Source: Vibrio sp. 14G-20 (lineage in GTDB: Bacteria; Pseudomonadota; Gammaproteobacteria; Enterobacterales; Vibrionaceae). Taken from it: 64,000 nucleotides of DNA. Both the position numbers and the translations under genes were made by a program. The stretch is from assembly GCF_026241515.1 (NCBI RefSeq), contig NZ_JAPHPW010000004.1, forward strand, positions 211,207-275,206, read 5' to 3'. The first letter of the stretch is position 1. The number at the start of each line of letters is the position of its first letter. The notes under the pieces were generated by a model. That model made no database searches, was not told where the DNA came from, and worked only from the letters and a program-made list of their open reading frames with translations. This document shows positions 52,948-62,573 of the stretch, piece after piece.

Positions 52948-53670
52948 ATGAAACAGCTATTTATTCTAATCGATGTCATCAATCGCCTCTTCTCACACTA
53001 TGTAAGCCGTTTCGCGACATGCTTTCGCTCTATCAAGAGCTTGACTCTTGGCCTAGCAGTATTGTTTTTTGCGCCAAATCTATATGCCCACCCTCACTCT
53101 TGGATAGAGATGAAAACTCATATTGAGGGAGAGAATGGCATGATCACTGGTCTTTCTATGGAATGGTCTTTTGACGCAATGACATCTATGTACATGTTGG
53201 ATGGAGAAGACGTATCTGCCGATACAGAAGCTGAGACATTCAAAAAGCTCGCTGCGTCTGTTATTGAAAACATGATGTACGAGCACTACTTCACGTACTT
53301 TTATGATGGAGAAGAGCCCATCAAATATCAGGTGGTTGAGAACGCAAAGTTTGAGCGTGATAAAGCCAAGATGGTTCTAACATTTGACCTACCACTTTCT
53401 AAACCAAAACCAGTGACACGAGACTCGCTTCGCGTATTGATTTTTGACCCTAGTTACTTTGTCGACATGTCATGGCTATCCAATAGCGACGTGACCTTGT
53501 CACCTGAACTCGCGAGACAATGCCAGTTAGAGTTAATCGAACCTAACCCAACTCCAGAACAGATGAGTTATGCGATGTCTTTACCTGTCGATGCTGATCC
53601 AGATAACACGCTAGGCCAACTGTTTACACAATCGGTTGAGCTTCACTGTGCTGCGGTTCCCGCTTCTTAG
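52948..53670 (+). CDS. DUF1007 periplasmic protein, metal-uptake partner
   Basis: 240 residues. The N terminus is unusually long before the signal-like segment (LTLGLAVLFFAPNLYAHPHS), so the true start might be further in; His residues directly after the cleavage site (HPHSW) are typical of DUF1007. MEWSFDAMTSMYMLDG and VLIFDPSYFVDMSW are family features. DUF1007 proteins are usually encoded beside NicO-type permeases and are thought to hand metal to them. A strong Zur box lies 21 bases upstream, so the metal is probably zinc. Confidence 0.8.
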   Translation: MKQLFILIDVINRLFSHYVSRFATCFRSIKSLTLGLAVLFFAPNLYAHPHSWIEMKTHIEGENGMITGLSMEWSFDAMTSMYMLDGEDVSADTEAETFKKLAASVIENMMYEHYFTYFYDGEEPIKYQVVENAKFERDKAKMVLTFDLPLSKPKPVTRDSLRVLIFDPSYFVDMSWLSNSDVTLSPELARQCQLELIEPNPTPEQMSYAMSLPVDADPDNTLGQLFTQSVELHCAAVPAS

Positions 53671-53764
53671 TCGCAGTGTTTCATTTCAGCCATTAAGTAA
53701 GCGTCTAGCTGATTAAGCATTGCAGCTAACTAACAGAAAGATTTCAGATATAGGTTATTGTTAA

Positions 53765-54862
53765 ATGAAAAAAAATCAATCAAAACTCAATCACTATCTC
53801 ATTGGTGCTGGTGCTTTCGTGCTTATTGCTATTGGGGCATATCAATTGTGGTCTATGTGGCCATCGTTAGTTATCTCTAGCATCCAATGGCAAAGAGAAG
53901 TCAATTCAGAGCTTGCAGATTTACTCTATGAAGCTAAATCGAATCCTTGGGGCGCAGGCAGTTACCTTATCGGATTCAGCTTTATCTATGGCATGCTTCA
54001 TTCTCTAGGGCCTGGGCACGGCAAAGTTATCGTGTCTACTTACTTAGCAACTCACCCAACCAAAGCCAAAGCGAGTTTAGTGCTTACGATCGTCTCTGCT
54101 TTTTTACAAGCACTGGTCGCAATCGTATTGGTAAGCGTCTTGATCTGGGGCTTTAGTGCTTCCATGCGAGTCGTGAATGACAAAGCGAATATGTTCGTCT
54201 CATTAAGCTTTGCCTTAGTGGCGGTCGTCGGCGCACTTATATGCTGGAAAGCTTTAAAAAACATCTACACCACGATGCGTAAGCCTAAGCTGAAAGTGAA
54301 AACCATCACTACATTAGTTACTGATACGTCTTCACCAATTTCAGTCCAATCACCAATGGCGTTTCGCTCATCAGTATCTGCTGGCTCAATGATGTTGAAC
54401 CCATCTAACGCATTACAACCTACAGAACACTCTCATGCAGATCATTCTCAAGCCGATTGTGGTTGCGGCCACCAGCATGTAGCCGATGCAGACGCAATAA
54501 ACAAAGCTTCAACGCTCCGAGAATATGCGGGAATCATAGTGACGATTGGCGTAAGACCGTGCACCGGAGCAATCATGGTTCTGCTTTTCGCAAACATGGT
54601 TGGTCTATATTGGATGGGCGTACTGAGTGCCTTTGCGATGGCCGTGGGTACAGCATTGACAACCTCATTAATTGCAATGATGACGCTAACAGGCAAGCAC
54701 TTAGTGAAGCGCTACTTGGCAGCTGGTAACAAAAACAGCAACGCCTCATTGAAAACCGCAGGTCATTATTTGCAACTCTTTGGCGGCATTTTGCTTGTGT
54801 TGATTGGCTTGTTATTAATGAATGGCCAAGACAGCGGCATGTCCCCTGTTTTCACTATGTAG
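53765..54862 (+). CDS. NicO family metal permease (COG2215), probably zinc
   Basis: 365 residues with about six membrane helices. The motif LGPGHGKVIVSTYLATHP (HGK near residues 82-90) and the distal GVRPCTGAIMVLLFANMVGL are the NicO/RcnA-type signatures. The loop between helices III and IV holds a metal-binding HSHADHSQADCGCGHQH stretch near 222-238. NicO proteins move nickel or cobalt, but Zur control and the DUF1007 partner make zinc import the likely job here. It is 94 bases after DUF1007, same strand. Confidence 0.83.
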   Translation: MKKNQSKLNHYLIGAGAFVLIAIGAYQLWSMWPSLVISSIQWQREVNSELADLLYEAKSNPWGAGSYLIGFSFIYGMLHSLGPGHGKVIVSTYLATHPTKAKASLVLTIVSAFLQALVAIVLVSVLIWGFSASMRVVNDKANMFVSLSFALVAVVGALICWKALKNIYTTMRKPKLKVKTITTLVTDTSSPISVQSPMAFRSSVSAGSMMLNPSNALQPTEHSHADHSQADCGCGHQHVADADAINKASTLREYAGIIVTIGVRPCTGAIMVLLFANMVGLYWMGVLSAFAMAVGTALTTSLIAMMTLTGKHLVKRYLAAGNKNSNASLKTAGHYLQLFGGILLVLIGLLLMNGQDSGMSPVFTM

Positions 54863-54917
54863 CGCACAGTCGAGTAGCAATTAAACTCAGGATATTTTCA
54901 CTCGAACCGTATACATC

Positions 54918-54947
54918 AAGGCCTCGTAATCGCGAGGCCTTAGTTTT
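54918..54947 (+). terminator. Terminator after the DUF1007/NicO pair
   Basis: AAGGCCTCG and CGAGGCCTT form a nine-base stem with a six-base loop, followed by AGTTTT. Confidence 0.7.
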
Positions 54948-55148
54948 AGTCACCATTTGAATCAATCCCGGTAACAAGTGGACTACGCAAAGAGTAGACA
55001 CCCTGACGGTATTATTGATTTACAAAAGAGAAATAAAACCGTTAAAGAAAAGTACCGAGAAGCGATACAATGCTCGAGTTGCGAGATCGCAGCATGAAAT
55101 TCCAATTCCAAGAAAACCCACTAACAAGAAACATTAAAGTAGCCTTAC

Positions 55149-55643
55149 ATGTCTAAAGAACCCGGTTTCACTACAGAATATAAACTCGACAAGACGTTTT
55201 TCGCGGAGTGTTATGATCAAACTAGCCTTCCGACTCAATTTCCAAAAGCCTACTTAAAAGGAATACTGTTTCTTATTTTTGGTGTGGTTCTACTGGAGTT
55301 TGAACTATTACCTAACGGTTATGTTGGCTGGTTCTTTATTGTTTTGAGTGTGATTGAAGCATTCAGTGTGTACTGCAAGAGAACATGGTGGTTATGGCGA
55401 CAAAGAATCAGCTCTGGCGCAGGCAGTAAAATCGTCTTTCAAGGTGATGTAAACGGTGTGAGTTACAAGAACCACAAAGCGACCAACACTATCGCGTGGA
55501 GTGACATCGACCAACTTGAGCAGACCGACCTTGGTTTTATCCTGCATATCGGTAAACAGCGCCAATATGTGAGTAAATCTTGTTTAAGCGATGAAGCCAT
55601 TGCGTTCATGATTGAACATCACACCGCATCAAAATCGAAATAA
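55149..55643 (+). CDS. YcxB-like membrane protein
   Basis: 164 residues. Two hydrophobic segments (YLKGILFLIFGVVLLEFELL and VGWFFIVLSVIEAFSVYC) are followed by a cytoplasmic beta domain VNGVSYKNHKATNTIAWSDI that matches the YcxB-like C-terminal domain (a PH-like fold). Function unknown. It is a single-gene unit with its own terminator, convergent with nothing and upstream of the phosphodiesterase gene. Confidence 0.7.
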   Translation: MSKEPGFTTEYKLDKTFFAECYDQTSLPTQFPKAYLKGILFLIFGVVLLEFELLPNGYVGWFFIVLSVIEAFSVYCKRTWWLWRQRISSGAGSKIVFQGDVNGVSYKNHKATNTIAWSDIDQLEQTDLGFILHIGKQRQYVSKSCLSDEAIAFMIEHHTASKSK

Positions 55644-55650
55644 CACCAAT

Positions 55651-55679
55651 AAATGCCTGCTGATTTAGCAGGCATTTTT
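55651..55679 (+). terminator. Terminator after the YcxB-like gene
   Basis: AAATGCCTGCT and AGCAGGCATTT form a perfect 11-base stem with GATTT loop, followed by TTG. Confidence 0.85.
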
Positions 55680-55722
55680 GTACCAACTTTAATTCTATGT
55701 ATGGAATGACCGGACAACAACA

Positions 55723-56448
55723 ATGAATACCGTGTACCAAATCAGTGATTGCCACCTTTCAGATGAATCCAGCTACGAAAACCTGCGTAGAGCACTGGAA
55801 TACGTCAGCAAAGACACAGCATGCAAGACCATCTTTCTGACTGGTGATATCTGTTGTAGTCCAAAGTCTGGCGACTACATTCGATTAGAGGCGTTCATTA
55901 GGCAGCACATTAGCGACCAATCCATTTACGCGATTGCAGGCAATCATGATGACTCTTCCTTAATGCGCACAGAACTAAAAGGCTCGACGATTTGTGTCAC
56001 CGACAAAGCCACCATCGGTCAACGAGAGTTTGTGTTCCTAGACTCAAGCTTCAAGCCGCTTGATAACCAACACCCACTTGGTTCAGGTCGTATTGATAAC
56101 CGCGGCATGGCTCACCTAAAACAACAGTTAAGAAAAGCCAATGACCCTATCGTGGTTGTTCACCACCCTGTTATTCCAGTCGGGGCAGATTGGATGAAAG
56201 CGATTCGCCTAGAGAACGATGCTGATGTGATGAGCGTACTTCGAAAATATCGCGTTCGTGACGTGATCTGCGGTCATGGCCATGATGGAATAACAGCAAC
56301 ACAACAAGGCATAACTCAATATATGGCCCCGTCGACAGCCTATGGTTTTGACCACTTTATCAATGAATACAATCGCAGCGAGAAGGTCGGATTAAGTCGA
56401 ATCTCGTTCTCTCTTGATTCCATCGACTACCAAGCTGTTTATTTCTAA
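55723..56448 (+). CDS. CpdA-like calcineurin-type phosphodiesterase
   Basis: 241 residues. Metallophosphatase motifs are complete: ISDCHL (Asp, His), TGDIC, AGNHDD, the later VVVHHPV and CGHGH. The order and length are those of class III cyclic-nucleotide phosphodiesterases such as CpdA, which split cAMP, although enteric CpdA is about 275 residues and usually sits by parE or nudF. So it may be a CpdA paralogue or another phosphodiesterase. GACAACAACA precedes the ATG with no strong ribosome site. Confidence 0.82.
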   Translation: MNTVYQISDCHLSDESSYENLRRALEYVSKDTACKTIFLTGDICCSPKSGDYIRLEAFIRQHISDQSIYAIAGNHDDSSLMRTELKGSTICVTDKATIGQREFVFLDSSFKPLDNQHPLGSGRIDNRGMAHLKQQLRKANDPIVVVHHPVIPVGADWMKAIRLENDADVMSVLRKYRVRDVICGHGHDGITATQQGITQYMAPSTAYGFDHFINEYNRSEKVGLSRISFSLDSIDYQAVYF

Positions 56449-56731
56449 TCTTGCTACTTTAGTCCGTTTAGCTTCAATTTATCAATTTGTGATTGAAGAC
56501 AGCACTTGAAGTGGTTTGGCGTTGCACTCGGTAAGTTCGAACAAATTAAGAGTGTCTATGACGTTTTCTCCTGCCACTTTGCGTAAAGTCTGGTACTCCG
56601 CCCTTCCATTAACCTTGGGCTCCGCGCCACCAGTGCCATAGTGCTGATTCTCGGTTTAGAGGTGTTATCCCTTTGCGATAAATCTTGGTCTATTCTTATC
56701 ATTTAGGCTACTAATGTCCGAGGCTTTTAGC

Positions 56732-57109
56732 ATGAATAAACTGTTTTTAATTTTATTGGTTTTTATTTTGTCCGGATGTGGAACAAGTGACAGCGCTTTG
56801 ATTGAGAGCGGTCACAACACATCTTACATACAGGGCTTTCATGACGGTAGACATAGCGGCATGCAAGAAAGCGGCAACAGTTTTGAAAACTATATAAAAG
56901 ATGGAAAGCGTTTTGAGTCAGATAATGACTACAAGCAAGGCTGGATCGCGGGTGAATCTGAAGGGAAAAAGCTACAAGCCGAAGCAACAGCGATAGGTAA
57001 AGGTGCCGCTGGTAGTTACCCTCAAGAATCAACAACGACGGATTTAGATAAAGTAGCAAAGGACACCTTAAAAGGCGTCGATACATCGGGCTTGGAGAAT
57101 TTAAAATAA
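56732..57109 (+). CDS. Small lipoprotein of unknown function
   Basis: About 125 residues from the ATG at 56732 (MNKLFLILLVFILSGCGTS). A lipoprotein signal ends in LSGC with the lipidated Cys at residue 16. The mature part is polar, with GFHDGRHSGMQESGNSFENY and an acidic/basic middle that recalls glycine-zipper-like lipoproteins. The frame is open six codons further upstream but the signal begins at this Met. No family recognised. It probably sits in the outer membrane. Confidence 0.65.
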   Translation: MNKLFLILLVFILSGCGTSDSALIESGHNTSYIQGFHDGRHSGMQESGNSFENYIKDGKRFESDNDYKQGWIAGESEGKKLQAEATAIGKGAAGSYPQESTTTDLDKVAKDTLKGVDTSGLENLK

Positions 57110-57296
57110 AGGTATAACAAAGCCAAGGTTGGGCTCTGGAATAACTCACGCATTGCCCAACGCTTGCCAGCGCACCTGAGCATAAATTGATCTGCATCAG
57201 CATATGGTTTAATAATGTTTAACCATTAAGCATTCATAATACAAATTGCGCAATACTGAGATGAGAGAGTTCATTTTCTACGTTGTTGGTGATTTC

Positions 57297-58439
57297 ATGG
57301 ATGTACACACCTTAGCTATATATACCTCTTTATTAACAGCCACGGTTGCGAGTGCTATGTTGTTAACTCATAAATATATACTCGCTGGAACCACGTTAGG
57401 GGTTAATTATATTGCTTATGCTGCTTTGCTGTTAGGAGCCAGTGTTACACCACTTTCACTCGGCTTTACTCAATCTTCAGAATCGATAGTTTTTCTTTCC
57501 AATAGTGCATACGCAACGGCTTTTGGGTTGTTGCTCGTTGGAATAACCGTGTTACGAGGAGCAAGTCGATCTTTTCTCGTAATATCATTCATCATTAGCT
57601 TCCTTGGCATTAGCTTCTTTCTTTATAGCGCCCTAGTTGCGCCTTCTGTTACTTCTAGGATCGAAGCTCGAAGTATTCTCGTTGTGACGATATGTATCTT
57701 GGCCCTCTATGCGAACTATTCAGGGGAAGAACACGACAACAGAGAAGCAAAGTGTCTGTTGAATCTGATCCTGTTTATCAACATTCTCTATATGGTAATT
57801 AGGGGTGTACTTGCTCATACCAAAGGAACGAACTCGAACTATTACCTGATATCAGATATTCATAAACTGTCTTTCGTTCTCATGACAATCACAATTATTG
57901 GCGTCGCATTTTCAGTGTTTTGGATCTTAACTGATCGTTTATTAAAGCAAACCTATCGTTCTTCGATCACTGATGAACAAACAGGCCTTTATAATCGTAG
58001 AGGTCTAGCTGAGCTGATACCCAAGCTTGTTCAACCAGGTCGAGAGAGTAGTATCTCTGTACTGATGGCCGACCTAGATCATTTCAAAAAAATTAATGAT
58101 ACTTATGGTCATGACAAAGGGGATGATGTGATTCAGCACTTTGGAAAAACGCTTCTAGATACATGCCGCGCAAGCGATTTCTGTTTTCGCTATGGTGGAG
58201 AAGAGTTTGTTGTCATTTTACCTAGAGTTAATAAAGTTCAAGCAATGCAGATAGCTGAAAGAATAAGAAACAACGCAAAACACAACTCCAATGAAAAGCT
58301 CTCTTCTGGAAGGTATACCGTTAGCATCGGAGTAACTCAAGCTCTCATAAATGATGACTGGAATTCATTAATTAAACGAGCGGATAACGCACTATATGAA
58401 GCAAAATCTCAAGGCCGCGATTGCATCGTTGATCGTTAA
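57297..58439 (+). CDS. Membrane-bound diguanylate cyclase (GGDEF)
   Basis: 380 residues from the ATG at 57297 (MDVHTLAIYTSLLTATVASA); the frame extends 17 codons upstream without a better start. About seven membrane helices fill residues 1-200. The C-terminal GGDEF domain has RYGGEEFVVIL as its active site and the product-inhibition I-site RxxD (RASD) five residues before it, so it should make c-di-GMP and be feedback-inhibited. No separate sensor domain is recognisable beyond the membrane block. Confidence 0.9.
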   Translation: MDVHTLAIYTSLLTATVASAMLLTHKYILAGTTLGVNYIAYAALLLGASVTPLSLGFTQSSESIVFLSNSAYATAFGLLLVGITVLRGASRSFLVISFIISFLGISFFLYSALVAPSVTSRIEARSILVVTICILALYANYSGEEHDNREAKCLLNLILFINILYMVIRGVLAHTKGTNSNYYLISDIHKLSFVLMTITIIGVAFSVFWILTDRLLKQTYRSSITDEQTGLYNRRGLAELIPKLVQPGRESSISVLMADLDHFKKINDTYGHDKGDDVIQHFGKTLLDTCRASDFCFRYGGEEFVVILPRVNKVQAMQIAERIRNNAKHNSNEKLSSGRYTVSIGVTQALINDDWNSLIKRADNALYEAKSQGRDCIVDR

Positions 58440-58793
58440 CCAGAGCAGTAAAACTGTGTAAATATTCTTCCATAGAAAAGCATGTTGGCGTCATCCCCTA
58501 AAAGCAACTCTAGAACTTCCCGCCATTTACCCATTCTGCGCAAGCTGGTTATTCTGACGCTATGTATCAACTCGCGTTTGATACGCTAAAGGTCAAAGCA
58601 TCGTTCAGGACTTTTCTATTTTATAGGCTAGGTAAATCTCGTATTCCGTGGTTTTTCTTGATTTATTCTGATGGCTCATTGTCAATTATGAACCCGTCGC
58701 ACAGTTTGTATCAGGCTTAATTGCCGTACGTAATGATCTTCGCTAGTGTGCGGCCAAATTACGTGCGGAATTAAGGTATCTGAGTTGTTTCCT
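58440..58793. other. Gene-free stretch before the DUF1800 gene
   Basis: About 355 bases, no supported ORF. A small inverted repeat (GTATCAA...TTGATAC, 58563-58581) is present. It should carry the promoter of the DUF1800/DUF1501 operon. Confidence 0.4.
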
Positions 58794-60443
58794 ATGCTAA
58801 AGCGTCATCGCTTCAAATTGAGTTTATGCTTCGTAAGTTTATCACTGCTATCTGCATGTGGTGATGGCGATTCGGGAGGCGGCACGACTCCCGAACCGAA
58901 CTACCTAACACAAGATCAACGATACGATCTTCTCTATCGTTCCACATTTGGTCCTGAGCCTGGGTCCTATCAAGAGTTGGCCAATATTGGCTATGAAGCT
59001 TGGTTAGATAGGCAGTTTTCTTTGCCCCCGAGTTTGCATTTTACGCGCCTAAAAGAGTATCCGTTTGTTGGTGATGCAGACAGCTACAATCAATCGGATC
59101 GTGTGGCCGTATGGTGGGATGTCAGTTTGAATGCTCCGGATCAACTGCGACAGCGTGTCGCCTTTGCGTTAAGTGAAATTTTCGTAATTTCACGCTATGG
59201 CGCAAGCCTGAATGGTCGTGCACTAGAAATGGCCAACTACTACGACATGCTTATCACACATGCTTTTGGCAATTATCGAGACCTTATTGAATCAGTGACG
59301 CTTCACCCTGCGATGGGGGATTACCTATCAATGATGGCCAATCAAAAGGCTGACCCAGACCGCAATCGCTACCCAGATGAGAACTATGCACGTGAAGTGA
59401 TGCAATTATTTAGCATCGGCCTTTATGAATTGAACCAAGACGGCAGCGATAAACTGGATACTCAAGGACAACTGATTCCAACTTATTCTCAAGATGATAT
59501 TGAAAACCTCGCGCGAGTGTTTACTGGCTGGCACATTGCTGAAAAGAACAAACCATCATGGGGCTCTAAAGACGGCAATTGGTTTTTGCCAATGATCGCT
59601 TACCCTGATTATCATGACGATGAGCAAAAGGTCGTGATGGATGAGATCTTTGTACAAGGACAAACCGCAGAGCAAGATATGGCGCAAGCGATGGATATGT
59701 TGCTTAACCACCCAAATACTGCACCGTTGATAAGTAAACATCTAATTCAAAGGTTGGTGACATCCAACCCGTCCCCAGCTTACGTCGCTCGAGTAAGCGC
59801 ACTATTCGCTGACAACGGCGAAGGAGTCAGAGGGGATCTTAAAGTGGTTATCCGTGGAATCTTAACAGACGGAGAAGCGCTTAATGGTGGAGATCGCTCA
59901 CCGGTTAAGATGAAAGAGCCATTGGTAGCAATGGCTAACTTTTTCCGTGCACTAGAAGCCAAATCAGCCGACCCTACTGGGCGATTCCATAATTCCATTA
60001 ATACATTTGGGGCATATGGACAATCGCCACTTGGTTCTCCAAGTGTGTTTAACTTTTTCTCTCCTGATTATGCTCCGAATGGCGAGATCTCTGCGGCGAA
60101 CGATGTTGCGCCTGAGTTTGAAATATTGAGTTGGAATAATTTCATTCTGACCAATAATCAACTTTGGTCAGCCACAGGCAGAACGAATTACGACGGCGAA
60201 GAGAACCCCAATCGTATAGTCATTAATACTGCGCCATTGGAAATGCTAGCCAATGATCACCCGGCATTGATCGAAGAGATTGAAAGGCGCCTGCTTTCTC
60301 AAAGAATGAGCGAGCCGCTTAAGGCCATCGTACTAGAAGCATTAGAAGACCTTCGCGATACCCAACAGAGTTTAAAGGTTCGCAATGCTCTCTATATTGT
60401 TGTGACCAGTCAAGAGTTCCATATTGAGGAGTTAGCCGAATGA
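58794..60443 (+). CDS. DUF1800 family lipoprotein
   Basis: 549 residues from the ATG at 58794. A lipoprotein signal ends LLSACGD with Cys22. The DUF1800 body is clear: LLYRSTFGPEPGSYQELANI, RVAFALSEIFVIS, MGDYLSMMANQKADPDRNRY with PDENYAREVMQLFSIGLYELN, and the SPVKMKEPLVAMANFFRALE block. DUF1800 proteins nearly always occur with DUF1501 proteins and have been suggested to act in export or processing of surface material; the activity is unknown. Its last four bases overlap the DUF1501 start. Confidence 0.85.
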   Translation: MLKRHRFKLSLCFVSLSLLSACGDGDSGGGTTPEPNYLTQDQRYDLLYRSTFGPEPGSYQELANIGYEAWLDRQFSLPPSLHFTRLKEYPFVGDADSYNQSDRVAVWWDVSLNAPDQLRQRVAFALSEIFVISRYGASLNGRALEMANYYDMLITHAFGNYRDLIESVTLHPAMGDYLSMMANQKADPDRNRYPDENYAREVMQLFSIGLYELNQDGSDKLDTQGQLIPTYSQDDIENLARVFTGWHIAEKNKPSWGSKDGNWFLPMIAYPDYHDDEQKVVMDEIFVQGQTAEQDMAQAMDMLLNHPNTAPLISKHLIQRLVTSNPSPAYVARVSALFADNGEGVRGDLKVVIRGILTDGEALNGGDRSPVKMKEPLVAMANFFRALEAKSADPTGRFHNSINTFGAYGQSPLGSPSVFNFFSPDYAPNGEISAANDVAPEFEILSWNNFILTNNQLWSATGRTNYDGEENPNRIVINTAPLEMLANDHPALIEEIERRLLSQRMSEPLKAIVLEALEDLRDTQQSLKVRNALYIVVTSQEFHIEELAE

Positions 60444-61756
60444 TTTCACGTCGTCAACTGTTAGCAGCTATGGCCTCAACTCCCATTGTCTCGATGATGG
60501 GGACTAGCTCAGCACACGCGTTGCCAAACAATGACTACAAAGCACTGGTTTGTGTGTTTCTGTTTGGCGGCAATGATGGTTTTAACATGGTGGTGCCTTA
60601 CAATAATGCACACTACGATGAATATACAGCTGCTCGTCCAGATATCGCCATCCCACAAGCCTCATTGTTGCCTTTGGCCCTGAATACCGGATCAGATCTG
60701 ACATTGGGCTTACATCCATCAATGATTGATGTGCAAAACCTGATTAACAATGGAAAAATGGTTCCAATTGCAAATAGCGGAGTCTTGATTGAGCCTTCTA
60801 CAAAAGAAGGTTTAGAGAGTGGTACCCACTTAATGCCACCTTTTTTATTTTCCCACAATTCACAACAAACGGAGTGGCAACGCGGTTGGTCTGGCAGTAC
60901 TACTACGCTCGGTTGGGCAGGACGAATGATGGACGTACTTAGCAGTGCTGCAGATGAGATTAGCCCAACTTTCAGTCTTAATGGGTATAGTCAGCTACTC
61001 AATAGCAGCATGCATAGTGCTAATCTCATCAATGCATCGTCACTACCTCAAGTAAATGCGATTAACAATACTCAGCGTCGTAAGAGTTTTGACCAGGTGA
61101 TGAGCTTATCTCCCTTAACAGCATTTGGAAGAGAGTTTGATCGTGTGAAAGGGGATTCGATTTCAATACGAGATACACTGGCAACAGCTATCGATTCGGT
61201 ACCAGAAGAGGGGCATTTCCCCGATAGCTCTTTGAGTCAACAACTTCATACGGTAGCACGATTGATTAAGTCGAGTGATCAGTTAGGCCATCAAAGACAA
61301 GTGTATTTTGTTGGCTTCGGTGGGTTTGACACCCACGCTAACCAATTAAGTGACCATGCTGAGTTAATGACAGTTTTAAGCCAATCACTTGCAGCGTTCA
61401 ATCAGTCAATGGAAACATCAGGGTTGGGTGATAAAGTGACGACGATGACCATGTCTGATTTTGGACGACGATTAGCCAGTAATGGCACAGGTACCGACCA
61501 TGGTTGGGCAAGCAATCACTTCGTGATGGGTGGTGCACTCAACGGAGGACAATTGTACGGACAATGGCCATCGTTAATCTTAGATGGAGAGAATGATTTC
61601 AATAAAGGGCGAATGATTCCGACCACTTCCGTTGAACAAATTGGTGCAACTATTGCTAAATGGATGGGGGTTAGCAATAACAGTGCAATGGATTATATTT
61701 TTCCAAACTTAGTCAATTTCTCAGTGCAAGATTTAGGGTTCTTAAAGAACGAATAA
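60440..61756 (+). CDS. DUF1501 family Tat-exported protein
   Basis: 438 residues. The N terminus MISRRQLLAAMASTPIVSMM is a twin-arginine signal (SRRQLL) followed by AHALPNND. LVCVFLFGGNDGFNMVVPYN, MDVLSSA and FGGFDTHANQL plus TMTMSDFGRR are DUF1501 (sulfatase-like, alkaline-phosphatase superfamily) features. It would fold in the cytoplasm before export. The ATGA overlap with DUF1800 shows coupling; the two probably work together. Substrate unknown. Confidence 0.87.
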   Translation: MISRRQLLAAMASTPIVSMMGTSSAHALPNNDYKALVCVFLFGGNDGFNMVVPYNNAHYDEYTAARPDIAIPQASLLPLALNTGSDLTLGLHPSMIDVQNLINNGKMVPIANSGVLIEPSTKEGLESGTHLMPPFLFSHNSQQTEWQRGWSGSTTTLGWAGRMMDVLSSAADEISPTFSLNGYSQLLNSSMHSANLINASSLPQVNAINNTQRRKSFDQVMSLSPLTAFGREFDRVKGDSISIRDTLATAIDSVPEEGHFPDSSLSQQLHTVARLIKSSDQLGHQRQVYFVGFGGFDTHANQLSDHAELMTVLSQSLAAFNQSMETSGLGDKVTTMTMSDFGRRLASNGTGTDHGWASNHFVMGGALNGGQLYGQWPSLILDGENDFNKGRMIPTTSVEQIGATIAKWMGVSNNSAMDYIFPNLVNFSVQDLGFLKNE

Positions 61757-61901
61757 GTAAGAAGAACCCTACTGCATTCCATTGGATTACTGTACTTTCA
61801 CTAGCTTCTTATGGTTAAAATGCCTATTGTACAAACCATAAAATTATAATGACTTGCGGCCTTTGCCAAAGAGACTTTCCATTTAAACGAAAAGACTGAC
61901 T

Positions 61902-62144
61902 ATGAATTTTGATATCAATGCACTGAAACATCACCAACTGGTCGAAGATGGTCAACTTGAAGGGTGTTACATTCATCAGCCTGTGCAAGGCAGTCAACCC
62001 GACGATAAAGCGGTTTTGTCAGAGCGCCAAGCGCTTGAAAGCCAAGGATATAAGGTGGTTCAGGTTAAAGCAAAAGGCGGAACAACTACGTTTGCCGAGG
62101 CTATGCAAGAGCTTGCGAAGAAGACAGGCCACCAGCCAAAATAG
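61902..62144 (+). CDS. 80-residue conserved hypothetical protein
   Basis: The ATG follows AAAAGACTGACT. The protein is soluble, without a signal or membrane helix; it reads MNFDINALKHHQLVEDGQ and has a C-terminal basic helix FAEAMQELAKKTGHQPK. I do not recognise a family. Codon usage looks like its neighbours. It is monocistronic as far as can be seen. Confidence 0.55.
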   Translation: MNFDINALKHHQLVEDGQLEGCYIHQPVQGSQPDDKAVLSERQALESQGYKVVQVKAKGGTTTFAEAMQELAKKTGHQPK

Positions 62145-62573
62145 TAAACGAGTGAGCAGAGAGAGTTACAACGTTCTCTAACGACAGTTTTTTGAGTCTC
62201 TCTGCCGAGTAATCTCAACATTAGCCATTTCATGCTGACAACCAATGGAGCAGACACTTTTTGCGTCAGTGAGTTAGCTCCTGTTCTCACCGTTTTCCCC
62301 AAAATGAGTCACCGCTATATTTGGTCCCAAACACAAAAATGGGTTGGTACAGCCGAAATTCAGTCTATTACCTAAGAATCTAGCTTTATTAGAGACGGAG
62401 ACTGTTTACTGAATTAATGTTGGGCGGGTATGGCACTTAGCTATGAGTTATGAGCAATAACACAAAGTAAATACATGTTCTCTATTTGTCATAGTTCTAA
62501 AACTTTAAAGGAGCCACAATGAGCTCCTTTGAGGTTTAAGTTGTCGCTTCAGTTACTACTGCATTCACTCGAT
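62145..62573. other. Gene-free stretch with a hairpin
   Basis: About 430 bases between convergent genes. It holds the hairpin at 62507-62530. ORFs overlapping here are shadows without ribosome sites or family likeness. Confidence 0.4.
62507..62530 (-). terminator. Possible terminator of the YgiW-like gene
   Basis: AAAGGAGC and GCTCCTTT form an eight-base stem with an eight-base loop; on the minus strand TTTAAAGTTTT follows. Confidence 0.55.
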
